Positions 7,279 through 16,304 are shown, counted from the stretch's first letter. The stretch is DNA of 64,000 bases from Paenibacillus_S vulneris (GCF_039543185.1 NZ_BAABJG010000055.1:1-64000), one strand, 5' to 3'. Notes: generated by a model from the sequence alone, not told the origin. Made by a program: numbers and translations.

Positions 7279-7304
7279 AAAACCGCCTATAATTAGGTGG
7301 TTTT
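7279..7304 (+). terminator. Terminator of the two small genes
   Basis: AAAACCGCCTA pairs with TAGGTGGTTTT around a TAAT loop, followed by ATTTATTT. The stem overlaps the last codons of the convergent CWC-protein gene. Confidence 0.8.
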
Positions 7305-7493
7305 ATTTATTTGGTACGCCTCCACGCATTTGCGGCAAATGCACACTTGGCCCCTCAACGCTGCCGGGATTTGGTCCCGCAAGGCTTGAGGAACCTTGGT
7401 ATGAAAGCACCAGCATTCGCCGCTGCCGACGCTGCATTCATTCACACCGCCGCATAAAGGGCATCTCTTTCCGTTATGAAGATCGCTGCTCAT
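7293..7493 (-). CDS. Cysteine-rich CWC-family protein
   Basis: A small cytoplasmic protein of 66 aa with the pattern CPLCGGVNEC, then CWCF, then CICRKCVEAY, which is the arrangement of the Cys-rich CWC family and probably binds a metal such as zinc. The ATG at 7493 is preferred because the ribosome site GAGGGGG directly abuts the earlier ATG at 7499. The role of the family is unknown. Its 3' end overlaps the terminator of the convergent small-gene pair. Confidence 0.85.
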   Translation of the reverse strand: MSSDLHNGKRCPLCGGVNECSVGSGECWCFHTKVPQALRDQIPAALRGQVCICRKCVEAYQINKTT

Positions 7494-7595
7494 CCCCATC
7501 CCCCTCGTATCGGAAATTTGAGTAACCTTCTGATTCCCTTTGATATCACTACATATTACAAATAGGAATGAAGGTTGATTCCATATAAAAAAAGT

Positions 7596-7630
7596 TACGC
7601 TGACGACGGTAATATACCGAAGCCAGCGTA
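7596..7630 (-). terminator. Terminator of the stalk-domain protein gene
   Basis: TACGCTG...CGGTA pairs with TACCG...CAGCGTA. On the minus strand the stem is followed by ACTTTTTTTATA. It lies about 43 bp after the stop. Confidence 0.85.
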
Positions 7631-7672
7631 GTCTCGCTTAATGAGTTATTTGATTTCATCCACCGCGGCAGG

Positions 7673-8743
7673 CTATTTAGTCTGTACTTTCAAATCCGGC
7701 GTCAACGTGATATTGCTCTTTGGCTTCTCAATTTTACCGCTTTCTTTCAAGTATTTCTCAACCAGCATATCCGCAGGGACTCCTCTGACCTCCATCCAGC
7801 TAATGTAAACATCACCGAAGGTTTTTTCAAAATAGTCCGATGTAAGAGAGTTATTGAATTCAGCAAATAGTTTATGTACATTCGAAAGCTTTCCCTGCAA
7901 TTTCTTTCCGTTAGAGTCGGTCCACTGGATGATTTGATCAGGATCAAAATCTCGTGCATCTTCAATCTGAACCTGGATAGAAATGATAGTACCTCTACTA
8001 TTGTTTTTAAAATAAATTCTGGCTATATCTTCATACTCATGTCCTTTTAAAATTTCCCAGCCCGCCATATCACCTTCTGCTGGAACTGCATAAAGTCCGC
8101 TTCCCGTTGCAGTGTCGACAGGCTGGGGTTCAGGAGCATTAGTTTCTGCAGGAGGCTCCGGCTCGGTAACATTAGTTTCTGCAGGAAGCTCTGAGGAGTC
8201 CCTTTCCTTTCTTTGCCCTATATATGCAGTTGAAGTTACTTCATCGAATGCCACCGGCATATCGAGTGACTCAGCCACAGCCCTCATAGCAACATAGGTA
8301 GTACCATTATATAAAATGTTGTTTTGTGCAATTTCTTTGCCATGAACCTTTACCTTAACGGTATTTAAATCTACCGCTATCTTATCATTTTTCTTGGGCA
8401 TGATCGGATCATGGCTTGGAGTCGCGGGCTTCACGACATCCCATGAAGCTATATCTGAGTTCCCGGGAGAAAATTCGCCTGCACCTATTTGTCCAATATA
8501 GGCTGTTTTCGTTTTATCATAATAGTTTGCGGCAATGCCCAGCATAGCAGCTACATCTCGAATAGGAATATACGTAGTCCCCTGATAAAGAATATTATTG
8601 CTGTTCACGGTTTCCCCGTTGACCTTGACGGTGATTTGATTAAAGCCAACATCGATCTGTTGTGATTGCTGGGCATAAACCGCGCTTTGTGACGAAATGA
8701 GCAGAATGGCGCCAAATGCCAGGACTTTTAATCTATTTTTCAA
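7673..8743 (-). CDS. Exported protein with two copper-amine-oxidase-N-like stalk domains
   Basis: A 356-aa secreted or envelope protein. Residues 1-25 form a signal peptide (hydrophobic VLAFGAILLISS, then AVYAQQ). Two stalk domains of the copper amine oxidase N-terminal type follow, recognised by VKVNGETVNSNNILYQGTTY with PIRDVAAMLG and by the related VKVHGKEIAQNNILYNGTTY with AMRAVAESL. A Pro/Glu/Thr linker with a short repeat (PAETN) joins them to a C-terminal domain of about 140 aa that I do not recognise. The start is TTG 8743, eight bases after GAGGAG; the upstream GTG overlaps the ribosome site. Such proteins are abundant in Paenibacillus. The stalk domain is a dimerising spacer, not an oxidase. 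Confidence 0.85.
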   Translation of the reverse strand: MKNRLKVLAFGAILLISSQSAVYAQQSQQIDVGFNQITVKVNGETVNSNNILYQGTTYIPIRDVAAMLGIAANYYDKTKTAYIGQIGAGEFSPGNSDIASWDVVKPATPSHDPIMPKKNDKIAVDLNTVKVKVHGKEIAQNNILYNGTTYVAMRAVAESLDMPVAFDEVTSTAYIGQRKERDSSELPAETNVTEPEPPAETNAPEPQPVDTATGSGLYAVPAEGDMAGWEILKGHEYEDIARIYFKNNSRGTIISIQVQIEDARDFDPDQIIQWTDSNGKKLQGKLSNVHKLFAEFNNSLTSDYFEKTFGDVYISWMEVRGVPADMLVEKYLKESGKIEKPKSNITLTPDLKVQTK

Positions 8744-8868
8744 TGCACACACTCCTCTAATAGGATAGATTTCCTATTATTATATCAGCAGAGGATGTAT
8801 TTGTAACCAATATTTTCTATTTAAGTCTTTTATACTAGACTTGCCGACTCTTCTGATTCTCCGAAAGT

Positions 8869-10233
8869 CTATTTCCCCGCTGCACGCCCGCTATACTTTC
8901 TCTGAACCCGAAGCAGACGCAGATAAAAGCCCGACGCGGCGAAGGTAAGTCCTATGGTAATCCCCAGCCAAAAGCCATACGGTCCCCAATCCGTGTATGC
9001 AGCCAGTACATAGCCGGTCGGCATACCAATGACCCAATACGCAACCAATGCGATAATAAAGGGGAAGGTTACATCCTTATAGCCGCGGAGCACCCCCTGC
9101 AGCGAAGCTTGAGCCGCATCGGACAGCTGGTAGACGATAGCGAAAAGAAGGAACTGCTTGGTCAGCTGCACTACCTCCGGATTATCGGTATAAAAGTATG
9201 CGATTTGTTCGCGGAACACGTACAAAAAGATCGAGCTGACCGCCAAAATGCCGATAGCCATCAGCACCCCGAAACGGCTGTACTGCTTTGCATCCTTGTA
9301 TCTTCCGCTCCCCACCTCATAAGCAATAATAATCGTCAAAGACATGGAGATGCTTAACGGAATCATGAACAAGAGGGTCGTAAAGCTAATAGCAGCCTGG
9401 TGAGCTGCGATGGTAACTGTATTAAACATCATGCCCATCAGCAGCGTAACGACGGAAAAGATGCTCGCTTCAAAAAATACGGAAAGCCCCATCGGAACGC
9501 CGATCTTGAGCTGCTCCTTCCATGCTTTCCAGGAGGGTGCGAACCATTCTGCAAATAACCGGTACCTTCTCATCGCCTCTACTTTGAACGTCATCCAGAT
9601 GCTGATGAAGAAAATGAGCCAATATGTAATGGCTGTCGCATAACCCGCCCCGATTCCTCCCAGCTTGGGAAAGCCCCAGTTTCCGAAGATCAGCAAGTAA
9701 TTGATAAGCACATTCACCGGCACAGCGATCAGCATGATGGACATCGAAATTCTCGTTAAGCCATGCGCATCAAAAAAGTATCGGAGCACGCTCGAAAGGA
9801 ATAACGGAATAATCCCGATCGACAGCCCTATCAAATAGTGCTTGGCAATGTGATGAACGGCCGGCTCCAAATTCATGCCGGTCAAGATCGGATTCAGAAC
9901 AAATCCGCCCGCAATGACAATCACTACAGCCAACAACAGCGATAAGTATAGCGCTTGGGTTACGGTCTTCGAGATTTGCCGCAGCTCCCCCTTGCCATAT
10001 AGCTGGGCGACCATGGGTGACACCGCAAGCAGAATGCCGTTCAAGCCCACGGATACGGGCATCCACAGGCTTGCTCCTATAGCCACGCCTGCAAGATCAT
10101 GAGTGCCTGCTCTGCCTGACATCATCGTATCGAATAAAGTCATCAGATTCAGGCTGATTTGCGTCATCAGAATCGGACCCAGAATCGAAAAAAACTGAAT
10201 GATTTTCCCCTTATATGTAGATTCATGCTGCAT
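8869..10233 (-). CDS. MATE-family multidrug/cation exporter
   Basis: A 454-aa membrane transporter with about twelve hydrophobic helices in two repeats (GPILMTQISLNLMTLFDTMM begins the first; GVPMGLSVFFEASIFSVVTL begins the second). This is the MatE domain pair of Na+- or H+-coupled drug exporters such as NorM/YeeO. The ATG at 10233 follows AAGGAGAAGGGG; the longer frame to 10260 has no better site. A terminator at 10264 separates it from the upstream YqkE-like gene, so it is probably transcribed from the short interval between. Substrates cannot be predicted. Confidence 0.93.
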   Translation of the reverse strand: MQHESTYKGKIIQFFSILGPILMTQISLNLMTLFDTMMSGRAGTHDLAGVAIGASLWMPVSVGLNGILLAVSPMVAQLYGKGELRQISKTVTQALYLSLLLAVVIVIAGGFVLNPILTGMNLEPAVHHIAKHYLIGLSIGIIPLFLSSVLRYFFDAHGLTRISMSIMLIAVPVNVLINYLLIFGNWGFPKLGGIGAGYATAITYWLIFFISIWMTFKVEAMRRYRLFAEWFAPSWKAWKEQLKIGVPMGLSVFFEASIFSVVTLLMGMMFNTVTIAAHQAAISFTTLLFMIPLSISMSLTIIIAYEVGSGRYKDAKQYSRFGVLMAIGILAVSSIFLYVFREQIAYFYTDNPEVVQLTKQFLLFAIVYQLSDAAQASLQGVLRGYKDVTFPFIIALVAYWVIGMPTGYVLAAYTDWGPYGFWLGITIGLTFAASGFYLRLLRVQRKYSGRAAGK

Positions 10234-10263
10234 ATAACCCCTTCTCCTTTCCAAACACAAAAA

Positions 10264-10291
10264 AAGAAGAGCGTTGGCCTACGCCCTTCTT
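10264..10291 (-). terminator. Terminator of the YqkE-like gene
   Basis: On the minus strand AAGAAGGGCGT pairs with ACGCTCTTCTT, followed by TTTTTGTG. Confidence 0.8.
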
Positions 10292-10347
10292 CAGCATCCC
10301 ATTGTACCTAATCTTAGCTTTTACGTCAAACCGTTAACGAATGCAAG

Positions 10348-10605
10348 TTAGGATTTAAATTTGCGCCAATCCATCCCGCTGTTCTCCAGCAGGTAGCCAA
10401 AGTCGCTCTCAAGACGCTTCTGCTCCGCTTTACGCGATTCCTCCGCCTCTTTGCGGTTTTTCTCCCGCTGTTCAGCTTCTTTGGCTCTCATATCGTCAGC
10501 CTGCGACTTCAGTTTATTCACTATCTCCGGATTCAGCAAATCCTTCAATGTTGCCGGTTTATCGCTTGCTTCCGGCTTAGCAGCAGGTTGTCTTTTTTTG
10601 ACCAT
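10348..10605 (-). CDS. YqkE-like protein (DUF3886)
   Basis: An 85-aa highly charged cytoplasmic protein: a basic N-terminus (MVKKRQPAAKPEAS), a Lys/Glu-rich coiled-coil segment over residues 35-65, and the conserved ending SGMDWRKFK. This matches the B. subtilis YqkE/DUF3886 family. The ATG at 10605 is chosen over the frame start at 10635 because AGAGGTGAGG lies just upstream. Function unknown. Confidence 0.8.
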   Translation of the reverse strand: MVKKRQPAAKPEASDKPATLKDLLNPEIVNKLKSQADDMRAKEAEQREKNRKEAEESRKAEQKRLESDFGYLLENSGMDWRKFKS

Positions 10606-10689
10606 GTCCTCACCTCTTGCCTGTTTATGCATCATCAGATAATAGGATAACTTCGTTTAAAGGTATGGTACTCCCAAGCTCTTCGAATG

Positions 10690-11376
10690 TCAAACCCGAA
10701 ACCGGTATCCCGCCCCCCATACCGTTTCAATGTATTGAGGGTTATTGGTGTCCATTTCTATCTTCTCCCGCAGCTTGCGGATATGAACGGTCACCGTCTG
10801 AGTATCTCCGAGGGAATCTACACCCCAGATCCTTTCGAACAGATGGTCCTTGCTGAAAACCCGGTTCGGATGCTTGGCAAGAAAATAAAGCAGGTCAAAT
10901 TCTTTATTCGTCAGCGAGATTTCCTGTTCATTCAGAAATACCCGGCGCGCTTCATTATCGATCTCCAATCCGCGGATCACGATGAGGTCTGTAGATTTCT
11001 TACTGCCGATAAGACGCTCATACCGGGCCAGATGAGCTTTGACTCTTGCGACCAGCTCGAGCGGTTTGAACGGTTTCGTAATATAATCATCCGCACCGAG
11101 CCCCAGCCCCCGGATCATGTCCACATCGTCCGTCTTGGCCGTGACCATCAGCATCGGCAGGTCGCGCTTCGCCCGAATCTGCTTGCATAGGTCAAAGCCG
11201 TTCACTTTGGGCAGCATAAGATCAAGAATGATCAAATCATAATCTCCATGCAGCCCGAGCCTCAAGCCCTCTTCCCCATCCATGGCAATATCGGCTCTAA
11301 AGCCGTTAATTTCCAAATAATCTCTCTCCAGCTCCGCTATCGACTGTTCGTCTTCAATAATCAAGATACGTTTCAT
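10690..11376 (-). CDS. OmpR/PhoB-family response regulator
   Basis: A 228-aa two-component response regulator. The receiver domain covers residues 1-115, with acidic pocket E8/D9, phospho-acceptor D52 (LDLMLPKVNG) and conserved K101 (YITKPF). The C-terminal winged-helix DNA-binding domain covers residues 128-227 (LTNKEFDLLYFLAKHPNRVF and ETVWGAGYRF). It is the last gene of a minus-strand operon behind its kinase (13-bp gap) and a two-gene ABC transporter. It probably activates that transporter on envelope or antibiotic stress. Confidence 0.96.
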   Translation of the reverse strand: MKRILIIEDEQSIAELERDYLEINGFRADIAMDGEEGLRLGLHGDYDLIILDLMLPKVNGFDLCKQIRAKRDLPMLMVTAKTDDVDMIRGLGLGADDYITKPFKPLELVARVKAHLARYERLIGSKKSTDLIVIRGLEIDNEARRVFLNEQEISLTNKEFDLLYFLAKHPNRVFSKDHLFERIWGVDSLGDTQTVTVHIRKLREKIEMDTNNPQYIETVWGAGYRFRV

Positions 11377-11389
11377 CTCAGCACCATCT

Positions 11390-12850
11390 TTATTTGATCT
11401 TGGCGGGCAGGGTCATCGTGATCCGAGTCCCTTGCCCCAGCACGCTTTGAGCTTCTATATGTCCGCCATGTCCGTCTATGATTTGTTTGGCTATGGCAAG
11501 CCCCAATCCGCTTCCCCCAGTAAGCTGATTCCTCGACTGTTCCGCCCGATAGAATCTGTCGAAAATATGTGGCAAAGCTTCCGGAGCTACGCCCGCTCCA
11601 TTATCCGATATTTCAATAACAATGGAGGCATTTGCTTCGTAAGCCCGCAATCCAATCCTTTTTTCCGGTTTATCCATATATTTCACACAGTTATCCATAA
11701 TATTCGAGATCACTCGTTTGAGCTTATCCCGATCAATGGAAGCCTGTGTTATTGGCGATACTTGAAGATCTGTCTCGAATAGTATTCCTTTTTTATCCAG
11801 CTCGAACTGCAGCTCCTCCGCCCAATCCTGCAAAAAAGCCGCTGCATGAACGGATTCAAATTGAAACGGAAGCCGTTTCAAATCCAGCTTGGAATACAGG
11901 AACAGCTCATCGATCAGACGCCCCATTTCCCCTGCTTTGGAGGATATGGTCTGAATATATTTATTCATCTTGTCCGGCGTATCCGCTACCCCGTCCTGAA
12001 TTCCGGCGACGTAGCCTTGAATGGCCGTTAATGGTGTTTTCAAATCATGAGAAATGTTCGAGATCAGTTCCTTCCGGTTCTCTTCATATTGCAGCTGGGT
12101 TTGAATGGACTGCTGAAGCTGATGCCGCATTTCTTCGAATGCGAGCCCCAATTGTGCTATCTCATCGCGCCCGTTCAACCGCACCTGAAAGTCCAGATCG
12201 CCTTCCTTAATTCGCTTAGCCGCTCTTTCCAGCTGCCGGAGCGGGACAATAATGCTCTTTGAAACGAAATAGGTCAACGAACCATTCGTAACGACTAATA
12301 TAACGAGCATGGAAACGAACAGTGCAGGAAAAAATTTGCGTGCAAAATTAACGAAAGGACTTACCTTGCTCAGGATGAAAACCGTTCCCGGATGCGAATC
12401 GGCATACCAAAAATCCATTTGTACAATCGAATACAATTCATTGCCTACCCGCTTGGTCGGCACTATTTCCCTGTGGCCAGCTCTTTCAAAGGACGGCAGC
12501 TGATTCAATAGCTCGGAATGTTCAAACTCCTCGGATACATAAGTCAACTGCTCATCCTTCCTCACCGCCAAACCGGAACCGTTCGCGGCAAGCTCCTGTG
12601 CCATTTCATTCAAATAACTCCTATCTTTGAAAACGACCGGATTGCTCTCGGTATTCCTTCGCAGCTCCTTCATCAATCGCTCCGTCTGGTGACCGGTGAA
12701 AGGAATCGACTCGGACCCATACACATCATGAAGATTTTGTAGATCGCCCCGGTATACAATGACAAGCAAAAGAGTGGTCATAAGGATGAGAATCAGCGGA
12801 ATGATCAGCATTGCCGCATAAGACAGCAATAATTTAAAACGTATGGACAC
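11390..12850 (-). CDS. Membrane sensor histidine kinase
   Basis: A 486-aa kinase with two membrane helices (about 9-31 and 173-197) enclosing a 140-residue extracellular sensor. A HAMP linker covers about 197-250. The HisKA domain has phospho-acceptor H268 (NISHDLKTPL), and the HATPase domain shows the N box (NIMDNCVKY), DNGAG and GGSGLGLA. The large outer sensor differs from the very short one of BceS-type kinases. Partner of the adjacent response regulator; gene order and spacing indicate one operon with the ABC transporter upstream. Confidence 0.95.
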   Translation of the reverse strand: MSIRFKLLLSYAAMLIIPLILILMTTLLLVIVYRGDLQNLHDVYGSESIPFTGHQTERLMKELRRNTESNPVVFKDRSYLNEMAQELAANGSGLAVRKDEQLTYVSEEFEHSELLNQLPSFERAGHREIVPTKRVGNELYSIVQMDFWYADSHPGTVFILSKVSPFVNFARKFFPALFVSMLVILVVTNGSLTYFVSKSIIVPLRQLERAAKRIKEGDLDFQVRLNGRDEIAQLGLAFEEMRHQLQQSIQTQLQYEENRKELISNISHDLKTPLTAIQGYVAGIQDGVADTPDKMNKYIQTISSKAGEMGRLIDELFLYSKLDLKRLPFQFESVHAAAFLQDWAEELQFELDKKGILFETDLQVSPITQASIDRDKLKRVISNIMDNCVKYMDKPEKRIGLRAYEANASIVIEISDNGAGVAPEALPHIFDRFYRAEQSRNQLTGGSGLGLAIAKQIIDGHGGHIEAQSVLGQGTRITMTLPAKIK

Positions 12851-12869
12851 TAGTCATCCTCTCCAACGG

Positions 12870-13613
12870 TCAAGCTTCTTTACGATTAAAAATAAAGTAT
12901 CCCAGCGATAAAAACAAGATACAGCTCGAAATCAAAAATATCGCAGCCGTGAAAAGCTTGGATGGCATGACCGAACTATTCAGCCACATCAGATGCCAAT
13001 CCGTATACGAAATCGGGGAAAAGGACGCTACCTTGCTGGAGAAAAACGGCGCCGCTTTGGCTACTACATACACAACGATCGAAAATGCAAAAGAGCCGCT
13101 AGCACTGTTGAACCATTGCGCCAGGAAGATGAACAACGCGGATAAAGCTGCCATAGAGAGCCAGGCCGCACTATAGGCCTTTATGACCTCAGAGCCATGG
13201 AAAGTGCCGGACGATCCAAGAAATAAACTGCATAGTACGGTCACAAGTCCCAGCAGCAGTAAAATAGCCGCATTCGCGATCAGAACTGCCAGAGTTTTGG
13301 AAGCAAATACCCGAAACCGCGTAATCGGCCGAAGCAGCGACAGCTTTAAGGTTCTTGAGGATACCTCATTAGGGAATAGATCCGCGGCCATCAGGAATAT
13401 AAAGAGTGGTATCCAGAGAGCTGTATAAAATCCCAGCATATCGATAGGAAAAGTTCGATTGACTGCGACGAGACCCATTAACGGCTGCAGCTTGTGCAGA
13501 GATAAGGCAAGCCCTACCGGAAGGATGGCGGAAACTATAAGCATCACGATCGTTTTTTTGCGGTACAGCAGCATATAAAGCTCATTAACCAGGCCCGTTT
13601 TCAAGCTATGCAT
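12870..13613 (-). CDS. ABC-2 type transporter permease
   Basis: A 247-aa integral membrane protein with six hydrophobic helices (first at about 20-38), the size of BcrB/MutG-like permeases in bacitracin or lantibiotic export and immunity modules. The segment LFPNEVSSRTLKLSLLRPIT is characteristic of ABC-2 permeases. Its start overlaps the end of the ATPase gene by 8 bp, showing translational coupling. The kinase gene follows after 19 bp. Confidence 0.9.
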   Translation of the reverse strand: MHSLKTGLVNELYMLLYRKKTIVMLIVSAILPVGLALSLHKLQPLMGLVAVNRTFPIDMLGFYTALWIPLFIFLMAADLFPNEVSSRTLKLSLLRPITRFRVFASKTLAVLIANAAILLLLGLVTVLCSLFLGSSGTFHGSEVIKAYSAAWLSMAALSALFIFLAQWFNSASGSFAFSIVVYVVAKAAPFFSSKVASFSPISYTDWHLMWLNSSVMPSKLFTAAIFLISSCILFLSLGYFIFNRKEA

Positions 13614-14343
13614 TCCTTATTGCCTCCTTCATTCCCGCCAGCTGCTGAATATAAAACTGCTCCAAGGATTGATTATGCTCTAGTAATCCTGACACGCTGC
13701 CTTCCGTCCTCAGCTTGCCGCCGAATAAAATTCCGACCCGATTGCACAGCTGCTCCAGTTCATGAATCATGTGACTCGAAATGAGAAACGTGGTCCCGAG
13801 CTCAGCCGAGCATTGCATCACCAGCTGACGGAACATGACCGTTCCCTCGATATCCAATCCGTTCGTAGGTTCATCGAGAATCACAAGCTCAGGGCCTGCT
13901 ATTATCGACGCCGCCAAGGCTAATTTCTGCTTCATGCCGGTAGAGAACTGCCTGATCTTTTGCGAGCGGGCATGCTGGAGTCCTACGATTTCGAGCACTT
14001 CTCCTATGCGATTCTCCTTCAGGTCCGGATAAAATCGGGCAACCATCCGCAAATATTGGTCTGCCGTCAAGAAATCGTGAAAATCGGCGGATTCGATCAT
14101 GCAGCCTACCTTCCTCATCGCTTGTTCAAATTGATCGGAAATATCGTGACCGAACAAGCGGACAGACCCCTGATCAGGTCGAACTAAGCCTGTAATCAGC
14201 TTCAAAAGGGTGGTTTTCCCTGCCCCGTTCGGCCCCAGAAGACCATAAATATCACCAGGATAAAGCTCGAGCTCGATATCCGAAATCCCTCTTTGTTTGC
14301 CATAGGATTTGGTTAAGCTGTGAACAGATACGATCCCATTCAT
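13606..14343 (-). CDS. ABC transporter ATP-binding protein
   Basis: A 245-aa ATPase with Walker A GPNGAGKTT (residues 37-45), a signature motif of the drug-exporter type FSTGM (133-137), Walker B LVILDEPTNGLD (153-164) and a switch histidine in LISSHMIHELE. It is of the BcrA/CcmA type, which pairs with small ABC-2 permeases. The permease is encoded downstream with an 8-bp overlap. Likely role: removal of a peptide or lipid-targeting antibiotic from the membrane. Confidence 0.93.
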   Translation of the reverse strand: MNGIVSVHSLTKSYGKQRGISDIELELYPGDIYGLLGPNGAGKTTLLKLITGLVRPDQGSVRLFGHDISDQFEQAMRKVGCMIESADFHDFLTADQYLRMVARFYPDLKENRIGEVLEIVGLQHARSQKIRQFSTGMKQKLALAASIIAGPELVILDEPTNGLDIEGTVMFRQLVMQCSAELGTTFLISSHMIHELEQLCNRVGILFGGKLRTEGSVSGLLEHNQSLEQFYIQQLAGMKEAIRNA

Positions 14344-14370
14344 CCTGTCCCCTCCTTCCTGTCGATAAGT

Positions 14371-14413
14371 GCTGCAGCGGATGAGCAGCCTACTTCCCCT
14401 TATCCGCTGCAGC
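14371..14413 (-). promoter_or_regulatory. Strong stem-loop between the exported-protein and ABC genes
   Basis: GCTGCAGCGGAT (14371-14382) pairs perfectly with ATCCGCTGCAGC (14402-14413). There is no T-run on the minus-strand side, so it is not a clear terminator. In an operon it could act as an mRNA stabiliser or processing site that gives the first gene a different transcript level. Confidence 0.5.
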
Positions 14414-14423
14414 GCACAATTAT

Positions 14424-15341
14424 TTATTTATGCTCTTTGTTCTGACGAAAATCTTGTTTCATCGTTTGGACTTGTTTCCCGGTCAAATCGACTGTATCCG
14501 GCGTTGTTTGGTTATAACCGGACAGATCCGCGTTCAGATGAAGTGTAAGCACATGTGCCGTTCCTTCCGCATCCTTACCGGAAACCGTTACATCCGCTTG
14601 TTGATGCTCAATATAATTGTTCGTGTTAATGTTTGCTTTAACCGCCACTTTGTCAATCTTGATATCCTGCGTCAGCTGTGGAACATTCGCGTTCAAGCTA
14701 TGCCCGTCAAACGGAATCGCCTTGGTTGAGGACTCGCTATCCGTTTTGTTCTGTTTATGTTCGCTTGTTGCATGCTTGATGGCAATCGGCGCAATAGCAT
14801 TGACTACTGCGGGAATTTGTGAGTTGTTGAGCTCTATTGCAACCTCTTTGGAGCCGTCCGCTTTATCATTCACCGTCACGTAATCCTTTAAGTTACCTAC
14901 CAGGGCATCAATCACCGTTTCAACCTGCTGGGACATACCTTCGCTTTCATGCTTTTGGGCCCAATCCCGCTTCTCCTTGCCCTCCTGCTTCACATAATAC
15001 ACATCGCTTGCGCTCGATTTTACAACGGTACCTTCCGCTTGCTTGTAAAAAAGAATCGACTGCTCCGCGCCATTGCCGGCTTTCACCGTTACCGATCCGC
15101 TAGCATTATGATTTTGTGGGCTAACCTTAAGTGTTCCGTTCGTGCTAGTCAGCGTATTTCCATTATCCTGCAATACCGATTGCGCCTGAATGCTCACATT
15201 TTGAATCGTCTTCGTGTTCTTAAATGCCGATTTGTAAGCGTCATACCCGGAGGTGCTTGCCATAGCGGAAAACCCCGTCGTTATCATGACGACGCTGCTA
15301 ATGCCGACTGCACTCCCAAACACTACCCATTTCTTTTTCAT
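14424..15341 (-). CDS. Exported hypothetical protein heading the ABC/two-component operon
   Basis: A 305-aa protein with a signal peptide or anchor (MKKKWVVFGSAVGISSVVMI, then FSAMAS), so it acts outside the membrane. The rest is beta-rich (VSIQAQSVLQDNGN, GTLKVSPQNHNASG, ADVTVSGKDAEG) and ends in a charged tail. There is no lipobox cysteine. The ATG at 15341 follows GGAGG at normal spacing. It precedes the ABC, kinase and regulator genes on the same strand. It might sense or bind the ligand handled by them, but no family was recognised. Confidence 0.8.
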   Translation of the reverse strand: MKKKWVVFGSAVGISSVVMITTGFSAMASTSGYDAYKSAFKNTKTIQNVSIQAQSVLQDNGNTLTSTNGTLKVSPQNHNASGSVTVKAGNGAEQSILFYKQAEGTVVKSSASDVYYVKQEGKEKRDWAQKHESEGMSQQVETVIDALVGNLKDYVTVNDKADGSKEVAIELNNSQIPAVVNAIAPIAIKHATSEHKQNKTDSESSTKAIPFDGHSLNANVPQLTQDIKIDKVAVKANINTNNYIEHQQADVTVSGKDAEGTAHVLTLHLNADLSGYNQTTPDTVDLTGKQVQTMKQDFRQNKEHK

Positions 15342-15422
15342 ACTCCAGCCTCCTATGGATTGTAGGTTATCGACTTGCAATACCCATAGTACACGCTAAA
15401 AATAAACCGCCCGTGAACCATT

Positions 15423-15439
15423 TATTAAATATCTATTAA
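15423..15439. promoter_or_regulatory. TATTAA direct repeat, candidate response-regulator box
   Basis: TATTAA occurs at 15423-15428 and 15434-15439, 11 bp apart. That is the spacing of OmpR-family direct repeats, and the position is about 80 bp upstream of the operon that encodes such a regulator. The sequence is AT-rich, so chance is possible. Confidence 0.3.
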
Positions 15440-15503
15440 CTGTTTACGTAGGTAGGCCGTTTTCCAGTGGGAAAGGGATATACTTGGGGGAGATAACAGA
15501 AAA

Positions 15504-15542
15504 AGAACGGCGGCGTTCCTCCATGTCTGGAACCGCTGTTCT
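15504..15542 (-). terminator. Terminator of the GNAT gene
   Basis: On the minus strand AGAACAGCGGTTCC pairs imperfectly with GGAACGCCGCCGTTCT, followed by TTTTCTGTTAT. It lies about 50 bp after the GNAT stop. Confidence 0.75.
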
Positions 15543-15591
15543 TCTCTTTTTGATGGGCAATGTTTTTCTTAAGGAAGTTATTACATCCCAT

Positions 15592-16155
15592 TTATTTCAT
15601 AGATTCTTCCCACTCCTGTTTCAAAAGCGAAAAGCATCGATTGTCAAGATACTTCCCTTGGGAGTAAGCATAGCCTCGCAGTATACCTTCTTCTTGAAAC
15701 CCCATTTTTTGTAATAGGCGAATAGACGGTGCGGCATCTAAATAAGTAAAAGCTTCTATACGGTTCAATCCCATGGTTTCGAAGCCGAAGGTTATGACTT
15801 TTTTCAAAATTTCCGACATATACCCTTGCCGCCAATGCTTTTTGGCTAAATCATAAGCGATTTCTCCCCGCGAACCCCGGTTCGTTTCCCAGCCGTTATA
15901 TCCGCATGTTCCTACCAGCGTACTATCCTCTTTCTTAATAATCCCCCAACGGATAGCCTGGTTCTGTTCATATAATGAGTTCATAAACCGAATTACATCT
16001 TCCGCCTGTGCAACATGTTCAAAAGGAGCTTCTCCCATATCTTTAGTCACATCAGGGTCGGAAAAAATCTCGAATACCGCCGAACTATCCTCCAGCGTCA
16101 TTTGACGTAATAGAAAACGTTCCGTTTCCAATACAGGAAAGGTCTCAAATTTCAT
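15592..16155 (-). CDS. GNAT acetyltransferase, RimJ/RimL type
   Basis: A 187-aa acetyl-CoA-dependent N-acetyltransferase. The N-terminal strand TERFLLRQMTLEDSSAVFE, the acetyl-CoA region KHWRQGYMSEILKKVITFGF and NRIEAFTYLDAAPSIRLLQK are typical of the ribosomal-protein alanine acetyltransferase branch (RimJ/RimL, YdaF-like). Such enzymes modify protein N-termini or small amines; the substrate is unknown. The ATG at 16155 is used; a GTG at 16179 is also possible and neither has a strong ribosome site. A 34-bp element related to the MFS operator lies about 80 bp upstream. Confidence 0.88.
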   Translation of the reverse strand: MKFETFPVLETERFLLRQMTLEDSSAVFEIFSDPDVTKDMGEAPFEHVAQAEDVIRFMNSLYEQNQAIRWGIIKKEDSTLVGTCGYNGWETNRGSRGEIAYDLAKKHWRQGYMSEILKKVITFGFETMGLNRIEAFTYLDAAPSIRLLQKMGFQEEGILRGYAYSQGKYLDNRCFSLLKQEWEESMK

Positions 16156-16233
16156 TTCAATGCAATACCTCGCTCTCACAAATATAGCGGCATAAGGAGC
16201 ACCGCCAAGATATCCTGTAGTACATCATAACAT

Positions 16234-16267
16234 GAATTATACGTTTAGTAAAAAACTATACGGTCAC
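16234..16267. promoter_or_regulatory. Operator-like element related to the MFS operator
   Basis: This 34-bp TGA...TCA block ends in AAAAACTATACGGTCA. The 19 bp at 16249-16267 match 17 of 19 bases at 17755-17773, in the MFS promoter. It lies upstream of the GNAT gene. A shared regulator (TetR at 19365 or MerR at 16305) is inferred. Confidence 0.5.
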
Positions 16268-16304
16268 TTGATATACGAGGACTTTCCTTACGGCTTCAAT
16301 TGTT

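Noticed and set aside
14371..14413. 12-bp perfect stem considered as a terminator inside the ABC operon
   Set aside because: No T-run on the minus-strand side, so listed only as an mRNA structure.
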